The notes: generated by a model not told the origin, from the letters alone. Shown: positions 17,517-26,388, counted from the stretch's first letter. The stretch: 64,000 nucleotides of DNA from Buchananella hordeovulneris (GCF_001907235.1 NZ_MQVS01000004.1:124001-188000), one strand, 5' to 3'. Made by a program: numbers and translations.

Positions 17517-20342
17517 CTAGTCCAGCGACCGGCCGGTCAAGCGGTGGGGCCGCGCCCCCAGCCAGGTGATGGCCAAGGCGAGGAGGCTAAAGCCGACCAC
17601 CAGGAGCGCCTGCCAGGCGGGGGCGAAGTCGATGTGCGCCCAGGAGCCGACGGGCCCCAGGCGCCGCAGCCAGAGGACTTGGAAGACGGCCAGCGCCCCA
17701 CCGACCGCTAACCCGAGCGGCATCCCCACCAGGAGGATGACCCCGGCTTGCGCCATGTCGTAGCGGCGCAGGAAGCCGGGGCTGGCCCCGACGGCGTGCA
17801 TGGTGGCCATGTCGGCCACGCGCACGGTGCGGGCCAATGCCACTGCCACGCTGGTGGCCAGCAATCCCAGCGCTGTGAGTGCGGCCAGGGGCAGGGTGTA
17901 TAACGCACCCCCCAACTGCGGGGCGGCAGGACGGGTGGCGGTGCGCACCAGCGAGTTGAGCTCACCGCTGGCGGTGTCCGCCAGCGCTATCTCCTGCGCC
18001 GTCAGGGGGCGGCTGGTCTCCAGGTAGGAGGCGACGTACCGCAGCTCGGCCCCCAACTCGGTGGCGACCGTCGGCGGCACCACGATGCCGGCGGCCAGCC
18101 CCCACAGCAGGTGCCCGGGCCGTTGCACGGCGGCCAGCTCCTCCTCCAGGTCGGTGGTCCGCACCACCCGCACCTGGGTGCCGTCCAGGTGCGGGGCAAA
18201 ACGCACCACCACCCCACCGCTCTCCAGCACGTCAGCGGCCGCGGCGGCTCCCGGCAGCCCGGAGGCACGCATGGTGGCCCCGTCCATCACGAAGGCGTCG
18301 CTGCCCGCCAGCCACGGCAATTGGAGCCCGTCGTCCGCCCCCAGCTCTACGGGCACGCACACGATGGGGGCGCCGAGAGTACGAGCGGTGTGGCGGGTGT
18401 AGTCCTCCCCCGCGGCACACTCATGCGCGCCGGGAATGTCGGGATGCACGTAGCCTGCCGCAAAGTCGATGGCGTACAGGTCCCGCACCCCGGTCACCGG
18501 CAGCTGGGAACGCAGGTGCGCGATGGTGTCGTGCACGAGGGCCCGATCGAAACCAGCGGAGACCGGCACTTCGTTAAATAGCACCAGGTGCCCGGCCCCG
18601 ACGATGGCGTTCTGGTTGTCCTCCATCTCCCGGGCGAAGGACGAGCCGACCGTGATGAGGCCACTAGCCAACGCCACACACACCATGACGGCGGTGGCGG
18701 CGGGAACGGTGCGGCCGCGGTGGAGGTCGGCCTCCTGGGCCGCTAGCCGTAGTACCAAAGGGAGCCGGGCGCGCGGCAGCAGCCGCAGGAAGCTGGGCAG
18801 GGCCAGCCAGGCCGCGAGCGGGACGGTGATTAGGAAGATCAGGAGCGCGAGGTTGGCCACCGGCAGGAGCACTGGCTGACCGGCGGGGACGACGTCGCCG
18901 GGCGACGGGGGCGGGACAGCCAGCACGGCGGCGGCGCAAAGCCCGGCCGCACCCGCGCTGCCCAGGGCCGCCAGCAGGCGCGCGCGGTCGCCGCGGCGGC
19001 TACCCGTTGCACGGGGCCGCCGCTTGAGCGCCTCCACGGGCGCCAGGCCCGCTACGCGCCGGGCGGGCCCCCAGGTCATCAGGTAGCCCATCACGAGACC
19101 GCCGAGCACGGGCAGGGCCAACAGCCCCCACGGCAGGTGTTGCCAGATGTCGCCCCCGGGTAGCCGCCACCGGTACCACCCGGCCGCCAGGACGGTGCCG
19201 CCGATCGTGCCCAGCAGCGCCCCCAACGCGCCGAGGCTCGCCCCCTGCCAGGTCAGGACGCGGCGTAGGTCGCGGCCGGTGGCCCCGGTGACGGCCGCCA
19301 ACGCCAGGGAGCGGCGCTGCTGTTCGCTGCCGACCACGAAAGCGGGGGTGACCAGGCCGAGGGTGAGCAGCACCCCGGCCAGGGTGGTCAGGGCCGAGAC
19401 CACTAGGCCCCGCTGCACCTGCACGGTCAGCAGGACGCTGGGGTAGAGCTCGGCGGGCGGCGGCAAGTGGGTCAGCACGTGGCGGGAGAGGGCGAACGTG
19501 CGCAGCGCGTTGAGTTCCTTGACTTGCTGCCAGGTCACGGGTTGCGGACCGCGGGCCGCGTAGAGGCGGGGAATGCCGCGCGAATCTTGGCGCACCAGTT
19601 CGGCCACCAGGCCCTCCACGCTCCAGGCGCTTTCGTCTGGCTGCGCGGCGATGCCCACCACGGTGTAGCTCTGCATGCGGTCGGCGATGACTTCCGGGAC
19701 CCGGCCGGTGGTGGAATACCAGCCGGAGAAGGGTGGGGCAAGGAGGGTCAGCTGTTGCCCCACTCGCACCCCGGTGCGTTTGGCCAACGCCGTGGAGATG
19801 ACCAGCTCGTCGCGCTTAGTGGCCGCCCGCCCGGTCGTCAGGGGCGGGAGGAACTCGGGTAACAGGTCGGCGGGTGCCTCCAGGAGGCTGGGCAGGGCCA
19901 GCTGGCGGGCGCGCACCCCCTCCCACACGGTGTGCCCGCCCACGGGGCCGGCCTGCCCGGGTGGAAGTAGTTGGCCGCTGGTGGCCACCAGTTGTTCCAC
20001 CCGGTAGTAGGGCACCAGTTCGTGGGCGGGCAGAACCCGTTGCAGGGCCTGCAGGGAGGCGGGGTTGATATCGGGGTCGTCCATCCAGATGCCCCGCGGG
20101 CCGGTCGGATCCTGCACGACGCTGGGGTCGCGCACCGCGGTGGCGGTCAGCAGGGCGGCGGCGGAGTCCGGCAACGCAGCCAGTTGACTGTCGCGCCCGA
20201 GAGGGGCCTCCACGTCACGCATGATTAACCCGGCGGTGAAGGCAGCCGGGAGGGACAGTAGCAGCAGGGCGAACAAGGAGCGCGCCCAGTGACGGCGGGC
20301 GTCGCGCCAGGCCAGGCGGGCAGCGACCCGTAATCCCCTCAT
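17517..20342 (-). CDS. FtsX-like ABC transporter permease
   Basis: A 941-aa membrane protein of the FtsX/MacB permease superfamily, with one N-terminal helix (about 17-38), a large extracytoplasmic domain, three helices around 315-440, further helices near 465-520, a second long outer domain and a final three-helix FtsX core near the C-terminus. This duplicated ten-helix layout is typical of actinobacterial export or mechanotransmission ABC systems; the cargo is unknown. The start ATG 20342 overlaps the ATPase stop (ATGA), forming the last gene of the PadR-ATPase-permease operon. It is convergent with the esterase gene. Confidence 0.88.
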   Translation of the reverse strand: MRGLRVAARLAWRDARRHWARSLFALLLLSLPAAFTAGLIMRDVEAPLGRDSQLAALPDSAAALLTATAVRDPSVVQDPTGPRGIWMDDPDINPASLQALQRVLPAHELVPYYRVEQLVATSGQLLPPGQAGPVGGHTVWEGVRARQLALPSLLEAPADLLPEFLPPLTTGRAATKRDELVISTALAKRTGVRVGQQLTLLAPPFSGWYSTTGRVPEVIADRMQSYTVVGIAAQPDESAWSVEGLVAELVRQDSRGIPRLYAARGPQPVTWQQVKELNALRTFALSRHVLTHLPPPAELYPSVLLTVQVQRGLVVSALTTLAGVLLTLGLVTPAFVVGSEQQRRSLALAAVTGATGRDLRRVLTWQGASLGALGALLGTIGGTVLAAGWYRWRLPGGDIWQHLPWGLLALPVLGGLVMGYLMTWGPARRVAGLAPVEALKRRPRATGSRRGDRARLLAALGSAGAAGLCAAAVLAVPPPSPGDVVPAGQPVLLPVANLALLIFLITVPLAAWLALPSFLRLLPRARLPLVLRLAAQEADLHRGRTVPAATAVMVCVALASGLITVGSSFAREMEDNQNAIVGAGHLVLFNEVPVSAGFDRALVHDTIAHLRSQLPVTGVRDLYAIDFAAGYVHPDIPGAHECAAGEDYTRHTARTLGAPIVCVPVELGADDGLQLPWLAGSDAFVMDGATMRASGLPGAAAAADVLESGGVVVRFAPHLDGTQVRVVRTTDLEEELAAVQRPGHLLWGLAAGIVVPPTVATELGAELRYVASYLETSRPLTAQEIALADTASGELNSLVRTATRPAAPQLGGALYTLPLAALTALGLLATSVAVALARTVRVADMATMHAVGASPGFLRRYDMAQAGVILLVGMPLGLAVGGALAVFQVLWLRRLGPVGSWAHIDFAPAWQALLVVGFSLLALAITWLGARPHRLTGRSLD

Positions 20343-21076
20343 GCCTGCCTCCCCGTTCCTGGACCGGCACTGGGCAGCAGCGCCGCGGGGTCGGATGGGC
20401 CTGCCTCGTCGATGACGCGGCCGTCGCGCAGGTAGATGGTCCGATCGGCCCAGGCGGCGAAACGCGCCTCATGGGTTACCAGCAAAACCGCGGCCCCCGC
20501 GTCGGCCCGCTGCCGCAGCAGCTCAATGACGGCGGCGCCGGTGACGCTGTCGAGGGCGCCGGTGGCCTCATCGGCCAGCAGTAGGCGGCGCTGTCCCACC
20601 GTGGCCCGCGCGATGGCCACCCGCTGGGCCTGCCCACCGGACATGTCCTCGGGGAAGCGGTCGGCCAGCTCGGGGATGCCCACCTCCTGCAGGGCCGCCA
20701 GGGCGGCGGCGCGGGCCGCACGGCGGGATGCACCGTCTAGTTCCAGCGGGAAGGCAATGTTCTCCGCCGCCGTGAGGGCGGGCAGCAGGTTGAAGTCCTG
20801 GAAGACGTAGCCGATCGTGCGGCGGCGGGCCAGGGCCCGGCCGGTGGGGCCGAGGTCGGCCAGGTTCTGCCCGTCCACCCACACCGTGCCCGCGGTGGGG
20901 CTTTGCAGGCCGCCGGCCAGGTGCAGCAGGGTCGACTTGCCGGACCCCGAGGCCCCCATCACGGCGACAAACTCCCCGGCCGCCACTTCCAAGCTGACCC
21001 CGGTCAGGGCGGTGACCGCCGTGGGGCCGACGCCATACACGCAGCTGGCCTCCACCAGGCGCAGCAGGGCGCTCAT
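20339..21076 (-). CDS. ABC transporter ATP-binding protein, LolD/MacB type
   Basis: A 245-aa ATPase partner of the FtsX-like permease. Walker A is GASGSGKST, the Q-loop is VFQDFNLLP, the signature MSGGQAQRVAIAR, Walker B LLLADEATGALD and the switch His is in LVTHEA. The start is ATG 21076, overlapping the PadR stop codon (ATGA), with recognisable family sequence beginning at once; the open frame extends further upstream but inside padR. Spacing shows translational coupling of all three genes. Confidence 0.93.
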   Translation of the reverse strand: MSALLRLVEASCVYGVGPTAVTALTGVSLEVAAGEFVAVMGASGSGKSTLLHLAGGLQSPTAGTVWVDGQNLADLGPTGRALARRRTIGYVFQDFNLLPALTAAENIAFPLELDGASRRAARAAALAALQEVGIPELADRFPEDMSGGQAQRVAIARATVGQRRLLLADEATGALDSVTGAAVIELLRQRADAGAAVLLVTHEARFAAWADRTIYLRDGRVIDEAGPSDPAALLPSAGPGTGRQA

Positions 21077-21666
21077 TGGGCGCGCTCCGGTTGCGGGGCG
21101 GCGGAGGTGGCAGCGCCCTCGGATTGCTGCGGCGCCGAGTGGGCGCCGGGGTGGCGGCGCGGTTGTGCGCTTGGCAGGCGCCCCAGGCTGGCCTCGACGT
21201 CGTCGAGCCATCGCAGCTCAGCCTCCAGCGCGAAGAGGTGGTGGTCGAGGATGAGCCGCCCGATGATGTCGGCGGTACCAGCGGCGCGGCGGGCGGCGGT
21301 GAGGTCGTGCAGGGTGCGCTGGGTGGCGACGCGTTGCCGCTGGATGAGCGCGGGGAGGTCCTGCCCGGTGGTGGCGGCCAGGGCGAGCTTGATGATGAGT
21401 TCGTCGCGCCCGGCGGCCAGGCGGGCAACGGGCTCATCCCACCAGGCGGCCAGCGCCTGGCGGCCGGCGGAGGTCAGATGCCAGGCGGCGTCGTCGGCGT
21501 CTTTGTCCACCAGGCCGTCGCGGTGCAGGCGGGCCAGGGTGGTCGAGACCTGGCCGATGTTGAGGGGCCAGGTGGCGGCGGTGGCGGCGTCGAAGGCCCC
21601 ACGCAGCTGGTAGGTGGACTGGTCCTGCGCGGCCAGCAGGGCCAGCAGGGCGTAGCGAACGGACAC
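21073..21666 (-). CDS. PadR-family transcriptional regulator
   Basis: A 197-aa regulator. Residues 1-85 form the PadR winged helix (VRYALLALLAAQDQSTYQL, WPLNIGQVSTTLARLHRDGLV), followed by a C-terminal helical dimerisation region and a disordered Ala/Pro/Gln tail. It is the first gene of an operon with an ABC ATPase and FtsX permease, a common context in which PadR represses its own exporter. The start is GTG 21666, 4 bases after AGGAGG. Two TTAC-N3-GTAA palindromes lie just upstream. The inducer is unknown, possibly a compound handled by the transporter. Confidence 0.9.
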   Translation of the reverse strand: MSVRYALLALLAAQDQSTYQLRGAFDAATAATWPLNIGQVSTTLARLHRDGLVDKDADDAAWHLTSAGRQALAAWWDEPVARLAAGRDELIIKLALAATTGQDLPALIQRQRVATQRTLHDLTAARRAAGTADIIGRLILDHHLFALEAELRWLDDVEASLGRLPSAQPRRHPGAHSAPQQSEGAATSAAPQPERAQ

Positions 21667-21679
21667 ACATCCTCCTTAC

Positions 21680-21705
21680 TTACCGAGTAACCAGTTACCC
21701 GGTAA
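21680..21705. promoter_or_regulatory. Double palindromic operator for the PadR operon
   Basis: Two copies of TTAC-N3-GTAA (21680-21690 and 21695-21705) lie with centres 15 bases apart, just before the PadR Shine-Dalgarno. The second extends to GTTACC-C-GGTAAC. PadR proteins bind short inverted repeats in their own promoters, so autoregulation is likely. The divergent acetyltransferase promoter begins about 35 bases away and may be co-controlled. Confidence 0.65.
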
Positions 21706-21750
21706 CTTAGGGGGTGGGGATGGCCCCGTCAAGCCTTTTAGACTCCCGGC

Positions 21751-22323
21751 ATGCAGCACGATCTCTCGCTCGCCACGCACGGGGTGCGCCTGCGTCCCCT
21801 GTCCCCCGCCACGGACGGCCCCGCCCTGCACGCGCTGGCCGATACCGACATGTGGGCGGGCATGAGTCAGCCCCTGCCGCCCACCGCCGCCGCCATGCGC
21901 GACCACCTGGCCGCGCTGACGGCGCAGCCCGACTCCTACGCGTTCGCAGTTGAGCAAGACGGCCACTTCGTTGGCCGCACGACGCTGTACGACATCGTGC
22001 GCCCGGTGCGCGCCGAGATCGGCAACACGATCTACGCCCGCCACGTCTGGGGCACCACGGTGAATCCGGCGGTCAAGCTCCTGCTCTTCACCCTGGCGTT
22101 CGACGAGCTCGGCCTGACCCGGGTGGCGTTGCGGTGCGACGCTCGCAACACGCGCTCGCATCGCGCCATCGCCCGACTCGGAGCCACCTACGAGGGCACC
22201 CTGCGCGCCTTCCGACCGGCCGCCGACGGCACCATCGCCGACGTCGACTACTTCAGCGTGCTGACCGCCGAGTGGCCCACGGTCCGCGCGGGGCTACTGA
22301 CCCGCCTCGGCACCACCGCCTGA
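21751..22323 (+). CDS. GNAT-family N-acetyltransferase (RimJ/RimL-like)
   Basis: A 190-aa enzyme resembling the RimJ/RimL branch: an N-terminal RLRPLSPATDGPALHALADT-type segment, a central beta strand FVGRTTLYDI and the acetyl-CoA region with ARNTRSHRAIARLGATYEGTLR (about 130-152). It transfers acetyl from acetyl-CoA to an amine; the target is unknown. A TAGACT hexamer (21739-21744) ends exactly 6 bases before the ATG and no Shine-Dalgarno is present, so the mRNA is probably leaderless. It is divergent from the PadR operon and convergent with the serpin gene. Confidence 0.88.
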   Translation: MQHDLSLATHGVRLRPLSPATDGPALHALADTDMWAGMSQPLPPTAAAMRDHLAALTAQPDSYAFAVEQDGHFVGRTTLYDIVRPVRAEIGNTIYARHVWGTTVNPAVKLLLFTLAFDELGLTRVALRCDARNTRSHRAIARLGATYEGTLRAFRPAADGTIADVDYFSVLTAEWPTVRAGLLTRLGTTA

Positions 22324-22374
22324 GGACCAGGCGCGGCCGATTGCCCGCCCGACTCTCACGAGGCATGGTCTAGT

Positions 22375-23430
22375 TCAGCACGCAGGATCGACAACAGCGG
22401 CCTCAATGAGGGGGACGTCGGCAGCCAGATCCACCACGCGCAGCACGAAGGGATGGTTGACGGTGAACTCGACAGGCTCGTCCTCAGCAACCGCGGAACA
22501 CATCCACTGCTCGGTCAGCGCCGCTGCGACCGTGCCTGTCTCCGAGACCGCGACCCGCACCTGCTGCGCGGCCTGCCACCCCGACAGGCCGGGCAGGATT
22601 CGGTCAAGCTGCAGCGACAGGCCGAGCCTGTCCAACAAGGGTGCCAACTCCAGCGGGCCGGAGACGAGATCCAGTTTCGGCACCCGCAGCTGCACCAGCG
22701 TCGGGGCAGCGCCGGAGAGGGCCGCGGTGGCCTCCGCCCAGGTGGTGGCGGGCAGCTCGGTGAGCGAGCACCTGCGCCGCGGCAGAATGAAGTCGCAGAC
22801 CAAACCTTCTCCCCGGTAAGGCAGGCGGACGGCCCGCCACCCATCGCCGCGTACTAGCTGGAGTTGGGCGACAGTCCCCAGGTAGTCGGCGGTGGAGGTG
22901 GTGCCATCGGCGCGGCGAAAGGCCGCCCCACAGCTGACCAGGGTGAGCTCCCGCTCCCACCGGGCAGCGAACAAGAGGGCGTTTTGCAGCACAAGGCGGG
23001 TCTGCTCGTCCACCCCCACCGCCGTCTGCGGAAAGAGACCGCCGGTGTGGAGCGCCGCCCAAGCATTGAGGCGGGATGTCGCGTCACCGAGCGCGACCCG
23101 ACTAATCTCCGCCCGGCCCGTCACCTCTGCCAGATAGGCGGGCCGGGGTTGGGCACCGGCGATGAGGAGAAGATGACTGGCCAGGTGCAGCAGCGGCGCC
23201 GTCGGCGGATTGCCTGGATCGAAGTCCCGCAGGGCAGCGGGCTCTGGCTCGAAGCGCCGCAACGCCGACTGGGTCACGGAGGTCAGCTCTGTCACGCTCG
23301 CGGGGCACAACAGCGACAGCAACGCGGCCACCCCCACCGGACTGCACAGCGCGTTCCGCCCCGGCCGGGCGGCCAGCTGCAAAGCGACCATTTCCGCCCC
23401 GACTCGGTCAATGAACGCCCTCGACCCCAT
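22375..23430 (-). CDS. Serpin-family protein
   Basis: A 351-aa protein showing the serpin fold throughout: ALCSPVGVAALLSLL near the N-terminus (cf. N-x-SP-xS), VLQNALLFAARWERE (cf. NAxxFKGxW), a reactive-loop hinge VAVSETGTVAAALTE at about 300-315 and the C-terminal block EFTVNHPFVLRVVD. Serpins are suicide protease inhibitors. The hinge keeps small residues (Gly-Thr-Val-Ala-Ala-Ala), compatible with an inhibitory member. No signal peptide is visible, so it would act in the cytosol or by non-classical release. The start is ATG 23430. It lies downstream of an Imm51 gene in the same direction, with 46 bases between. Confidence 0.85.
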   Translation of the reverse strand: MGSRAFIDRVGAEMVALQLAARPGRNALCSPVGVAALLSLLCPASVTELTSVTQSALRRFEPEPAALRDFDPGNPPTAPLLHLASHLLLIAGAQPRPAYLAEVTGRAEISRVALGDATSRLNAWAALHTGGLFPQTAVGVDEQTRLVLQNALLFAARWERELTLVSCGAAFRRADGTTSTADYLGTVAQLQLVRGDGWRAVRLPYRGEGLVCDFILPRRRCSLTELPATTWAEATAALSGAAPTLVQLRVPKLDLVSGPLELAPLLDRLGLSLQLDRILPGLSGWQAAQQVRVAVSETGTVAAALTEQWMCSAVAEDEPVEFTVNHPFVLRVVDLAADVPLIEAAVVDPAC

Positions 23431-23476
23431 GGTTCCCTGCTCCCCGTTCCCTTCCCGGCGCCACCGTCGCGGCGGG

Positions 23477-23821
23477 CTAGTCGTCGAAGTCGTGCCCCGC
23501 CGCGTCGGCCGCCGTGATGAGCTCCCGTATGGCTGCGTCGTCCGTCAGGTAGGGGGTCAGCGCCTGCGCCAACTGTTCCAGCTGCTCCACCGAGCCGCGG
23601 GCCACGAACATGCTGCTCTCCGGGTCCAGGTTCTGCTCCGGCAGCTGGCCCTGCTTGGTCAGCCACGACACGACCCCCTCCCAGAAGTAGCCGCCGGGCT
23701 CGTGCCCCAGCTCCTCAATGAGCGCACTGGTGGGTGGGTCGCCCGCCTCGATCGCCAGGTAGGCGTCGGCGGGGTCGGTGTCATACATGTGGATCCGGAC
23801 GCAGGCGGGCAAGTTGGCCAT
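23477..23821 (-). CDS. Imm51-like immunity family protein
   Basis: A 114-aa cytosolic protein resembling the Imm51 family (YFWEGVVSWL, DPESSMFVARGSVEQLEQLA), whose members neutralise polymorphic toxins in contact- or secretion-dependent systems. The start is ATG 23821 after AAGGAGA; an upstream in-frame ATG overlaps that site. No toxin gene lies directly beside it: neighbours are an unknown 156-aa protein upstream and a serpin downstream, so it may be an orphan immunity gene. Family assignment is from remembered motifs and should be checked. Confidence 0.65.
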   Translation of the reverse strand: MANLPACVRIHMYDTDPADAYLAIEAGDPPTSALIEELGHEPGGYFWEGVVSWLTKQGQLPEQNLDPESSMFVARGSVEQLEQLAQALTPYLTDDAAIRELITAADAAGHDFDD

Positions 23822-23849
23822 TGGGGTCTCCTTTCGTTTGCCCCTCAAG

Positions 23850-24320
23850 TTAACAGCTGGTGCTCACATTCGGGCCGCGCACGCCCACCCGCAACGCCCA
23901 CGTGCCCGGCGCTGCGGCCACCCCACCCGGCAGCACCGCCCCCACCGCGAGCTCCACCACGTCCACCGCGAAGGCGTCCGCGGCCACCTGCCCGGCCTCC
24001 CGCTGCAAGGTGGCTGCCACGCTCGCCTGCCAGTCAGCCAACACCGACCGATCCGCGCCCGCACCAGCCAGGAGTGCCACCTCCACCAGCTTGCCTGCCG
24101 CATCAGCAGTCCGTTCGATCCGCGCTTGCCCGCCGCGCACCAGCCCCGAGACCACACCTCCGCGCCGGGAGAACGGATCGGTCTGCCCGATCCCCAGACC
24201 GAACCGGGTCAGCCACGGGTCGATGCCCTCGCCACACGGCCACTGGCCTGCCCGCCACAGCGCCAGGGCGAGGTCAGCCAACTGCGCGGGCACGACATCG
24301 GCGGCGAGAGACAGGGGCAT
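23850..24320 (-). CDS. Hypothetical protein upstream of Imm51
   Basis: A 156-aa acidic, Ala/Val-rich soluble protein with no recognised domain. It has an N-terminal helical segment (ADLALALWRAGQWPC), a mixed middle part and a C-terminus with alternating hydrophobic residues (VDVVELAVGAVLPGG). The start is ATG 24320, with only a weak GGGGG upstream. It is the first gene of the minus-strand trio with the Imm51-like gene (28 bases downstream) and the serpin. By position it could be another immunity-type protein, but nothing in the sequence proves that. Confidence 0.55.
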   Translation of the reverse strand: MPLSLAADVVPAQLADLALALWRAGQWPCGEGIDPWLTRFGLGIGQTDPFSRRGGVVSGLVRGGQARIERTADAAGKLVEVALLAGAGADRSVLADWQASVAATLQREAGQVAADAFAVDVVELAVGAVLPGGVAAAPGTWALRVGVRGPNVSTSC

Positions 24321-24420
24321 GTCCCCCAGGCTACGGCTCCCCCGCGACCCACTTCGGGGCCTTAAAGCCTAGGTGCGAGGCAAGGGCCCGCCCGCAAGAA
24401 CCCCCGCCGACAGCGGCCCT

Positions 24421-24498
24421 GTTCAAGCCCCGCAAGTAGCTGCCCCGTTCAAGCCCCGCAAGCAACCGCCCAGTTCAAGCCCCGCAAGCAGCCGCCCT
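24421..24498. repeat. Three tandem 26-bp direct repeats
   Basis: Three adjacent copies begin at 24421, 24447 and 24473. Each starts with the invariant 16-mer GTTCAAGCCCCGCAAG followed by a variable 10-mer ending GCCCC, GCCCA or GCCCT. They lie in a 357-base gene-free stretch (24321-24677) between two divergent genes. The stretch otherwise holds a TACCAT -10-like hexamer (24651) before the DUF808 gene; I see no coding potential or terminator in it. Confidence 0.85.
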
Positions 24499-24677
24499 AA
24501 CTTGCAACAGGGAGACCACAAGCGCCATATACACCGGATAACCTCCCCTGATAGCCAACTAGGGCGATCCCCCGGGCGCGCACCCCACCCCGGCCCCCGC
24601 AGGTCGTGGCGGTCTGCTCCTGGACGGCAATCCCCCTGGCGCGCGCCCCCTACCATTGAGGCGACGAAAGGGAACCA

Positions 24678-25598
24678 ATGGCTGGTGGACTAGTTGCACT
24701 CCTCGATGACATCGCCACGCTCGCCAAGGCCGCCGCGGCGAGCCTGGACGACGTGGCCGCGGCCGCAGGCAAAGCCAGCGCGAAGGCTGCTGGGGTGGTG
24801 GTGGATGACGCCGCCGTGACCCCGAAGTTCGTCGAGGGGGTCACCCCGGCCCGCGAGCTGCCCATCATCCGCAAGATCGCTACCGGCTCGCTGGTGAACA
24901 AACTGGTGTTCATTCTGCCGCTGCTGCTGATCCTCTCCCAGTTCGCCCCCTGGCTGCTCACGCCGCTGCTGATCCTCGGCGGCACCTACCTGTGCTTCGA
25001 GGGTGCCGAGAAGGTGCTGGAGAAGTTCACGGGCCACGCTCACTCCACCGCCAGCGAGGTGGAGGCGAAGGATGAGAAGACGGTGGTGCGGGGCGCGATC
25101 GTCACCGATTTCATCCTGTCGTTCGAGATCATGGTGATCGCCCTGAACGAGGTGGCCGACAAGTCTCTCGGCATGCGCGCTGCCATCCTCGTCGTGGTCG
25201 CCATCTTCATCACCGTCGCCGTCTACGGGGTCGTCGGGTTGATCGTGAAGATGGATGATGTCGGCCTGGCCCTGACCACGCGGCCGCAGCCGAGCGCCCA
25301 ACGTCTCGGGCATGCCCTGGTGGCCGCCATGCCGAAGGTGCTGGCCGCCATCAGCGTCATCGGCACGGCGGCCATGCTGTGGGTCGGCGGGCACCTGGTG
25401 GTGGCGAATCTCGCCCAGGTTGGCTTGCCGTGGTTTGCGGACGTGGCGCACGCCGCGGCGCACGCCGCTGGCCACCTACCGTTGGGCGGACTGGCCGCGT
25501 GGGTGGCTGACACCCTCGTGTCGCTGGTATTCGGGTTGTTGTGGGGCGGCATCTTTGCCGGGCTGGCCCACCTGCTGACGCGGCGGAAGAAGCACTAG
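24678..25598 (+). CDS. DUF808 (YedI-type) membrane protein
   Basis: A 306-aa protein matching the DUF808 family. It opens with a conserved N-terminus (GGLVALLDDIATLAKAAA) and VVVDDAAVTPKFVEG, then has several membrane helices (roughly 82-105, 140-165, 172-195, 225-250, 270-300), with GTYLCFEGAEKV between the first two. The function of the family is unknown. The start is ATG 24678, with AAAGGGA upstream and a -10-like TACCAT at 24651. The following hydrolase gene begins 1 base after its stop. Confidence 0.9.
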   Translation: MAGGLVALLDDIATLAKAAAASLDDVAAAAGKASAKAAGVVVDDAAVTPKFVEGVTPARELPIIRKIATGSLVNKLVFILPLLLILSQFAPWLLTPLLILGGTYLCFEGAEKVLEKFTGHAHSTASEVEAKDEKTVVRGAIVTDFILSFEIMVIALNEVADKSLGMRAAILVVVAIFITVAVYGVVGLIVKMDDVGLALTTRPQPSAQRLGHALVAAMPKVLAAISVIGTAAMLWVGGHLVVANLAQVGLPWFADVAHAAAHAAGHLPLGGLAAWVADTLVSLVFGLLWGGIFAGLAHLLTRRKKH

Positions 25599-25599
25599 C

Positions 25600-26388
25600 G
25601 TGCTACACGCCCTCAGCCACGGCCCGGTCACGGCTCCCCTGCTGGTGGCCTGCCACGGGGTAACCGACTCGGCGGCCAGCTTGGCAGATTTCGCCGCCCG
25701 CCTGGCGGGGCGCTTCCACGTGGTGGCCGTCGATTCACTCTCCCACGGGCTCTCGCCCCGTTGGGACGGGGCGGGCGATCCGCTGGCCGCCTGCCTGCGG
25801 GCCCTGACAGCCACGCTCGCGCCGTTGGTGGCCACGCACGGGCCTGCCATCCTTTATGGCCACTCAATGGGAGGCGCCCTGGTCAGCCGCCTGGCCGCGG
25901 AGCATCCGCACTGGGTGCGCGGCGTCATTGCCGAGGATCCGGCGTGGTTGACACCCGAGCAAGAGGAACACTTCGCCGCCTGGGGCCCGGCGGAGGCCGC
26001 CCGGTTGGCGGCCTTCGATCCGCGGGCGGCCCGCGCGCACCTGCAGCAGGCCTACCCGACCTGGCCCGCGCGCGACCTGCCGGGCTGGCTGGCGGCGAAG
26101 GCGCAGGTTGACCTCGCGCTGGTGCGCGCCGGGCGGGTCGGCTACCGCGCGCCGTGGGACAGCTGGGGGGCAGACCTGGCGGTGCCCACCGTCTTCGTCA
26201 CGTCTGACACCCCCGACTGCTTGCTCGGGCCCGCGGGGCTGGCGCGCCTGGCCGCCACCGGCAACCCGCACCTGCGCGGCGAACTGCTGCCGGGCGCCCG
26301 CCACTGCGTGCGCCGGGAGAACCCCGAGGCGTTCGCTGCCCGCATCGAGCCCTACCTGGCGGCCTGGAGCCGCACGGATGGCAGCTAG
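25600..26388 (+). CDS. Alpha/beta-fold hydrolase
   Basis: A 262-aa hydrolase. The nucleophile elbow GHSMGGA lies at about 87-93, the oxyanion/early strand region is VACHGVTDSAASL, an acid is likely in VFVTSDTPDC (about 205) and the catalytic His is in GARHCVRREN (about 231). The substrate is not predictable. GTG at 25600 follows the DUF808 stop immediately, and its own end overlaps the next gene by 11 bases, so the three are probably one transcript. Confidence 0.85.
   Translation: MLHALSHGPVTAPLLVACHGVTDSAASLADFAARLAGRFHVVAVDSLSHGLSPRWDGAGDPLAACLRALTATLAPLVATHGPAILYGHSMGGALVSRLAAEHPHWVRGVIAEDPAWLTPEQEEHFAAWGPAEAARLAAFDPRAARAHLQQAYPTWPARDLPGWLAAKAQVDLALVRAGRVGYRAPWDSWGADLAVPTVFVTSDTPDCLLGPAGLARLAATGNPHLRGELLPGARHCVRRENPEAFAARIEPYLAAWSRTDGS

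Noticed and set aside
24421-24498. The 26-bp tandem repeats considered as a CRISPR array.
   Set aside because: Units are directly adjacent with only 10 variable bases between the 16-mers, there are just three copies, and no cas gene is near.
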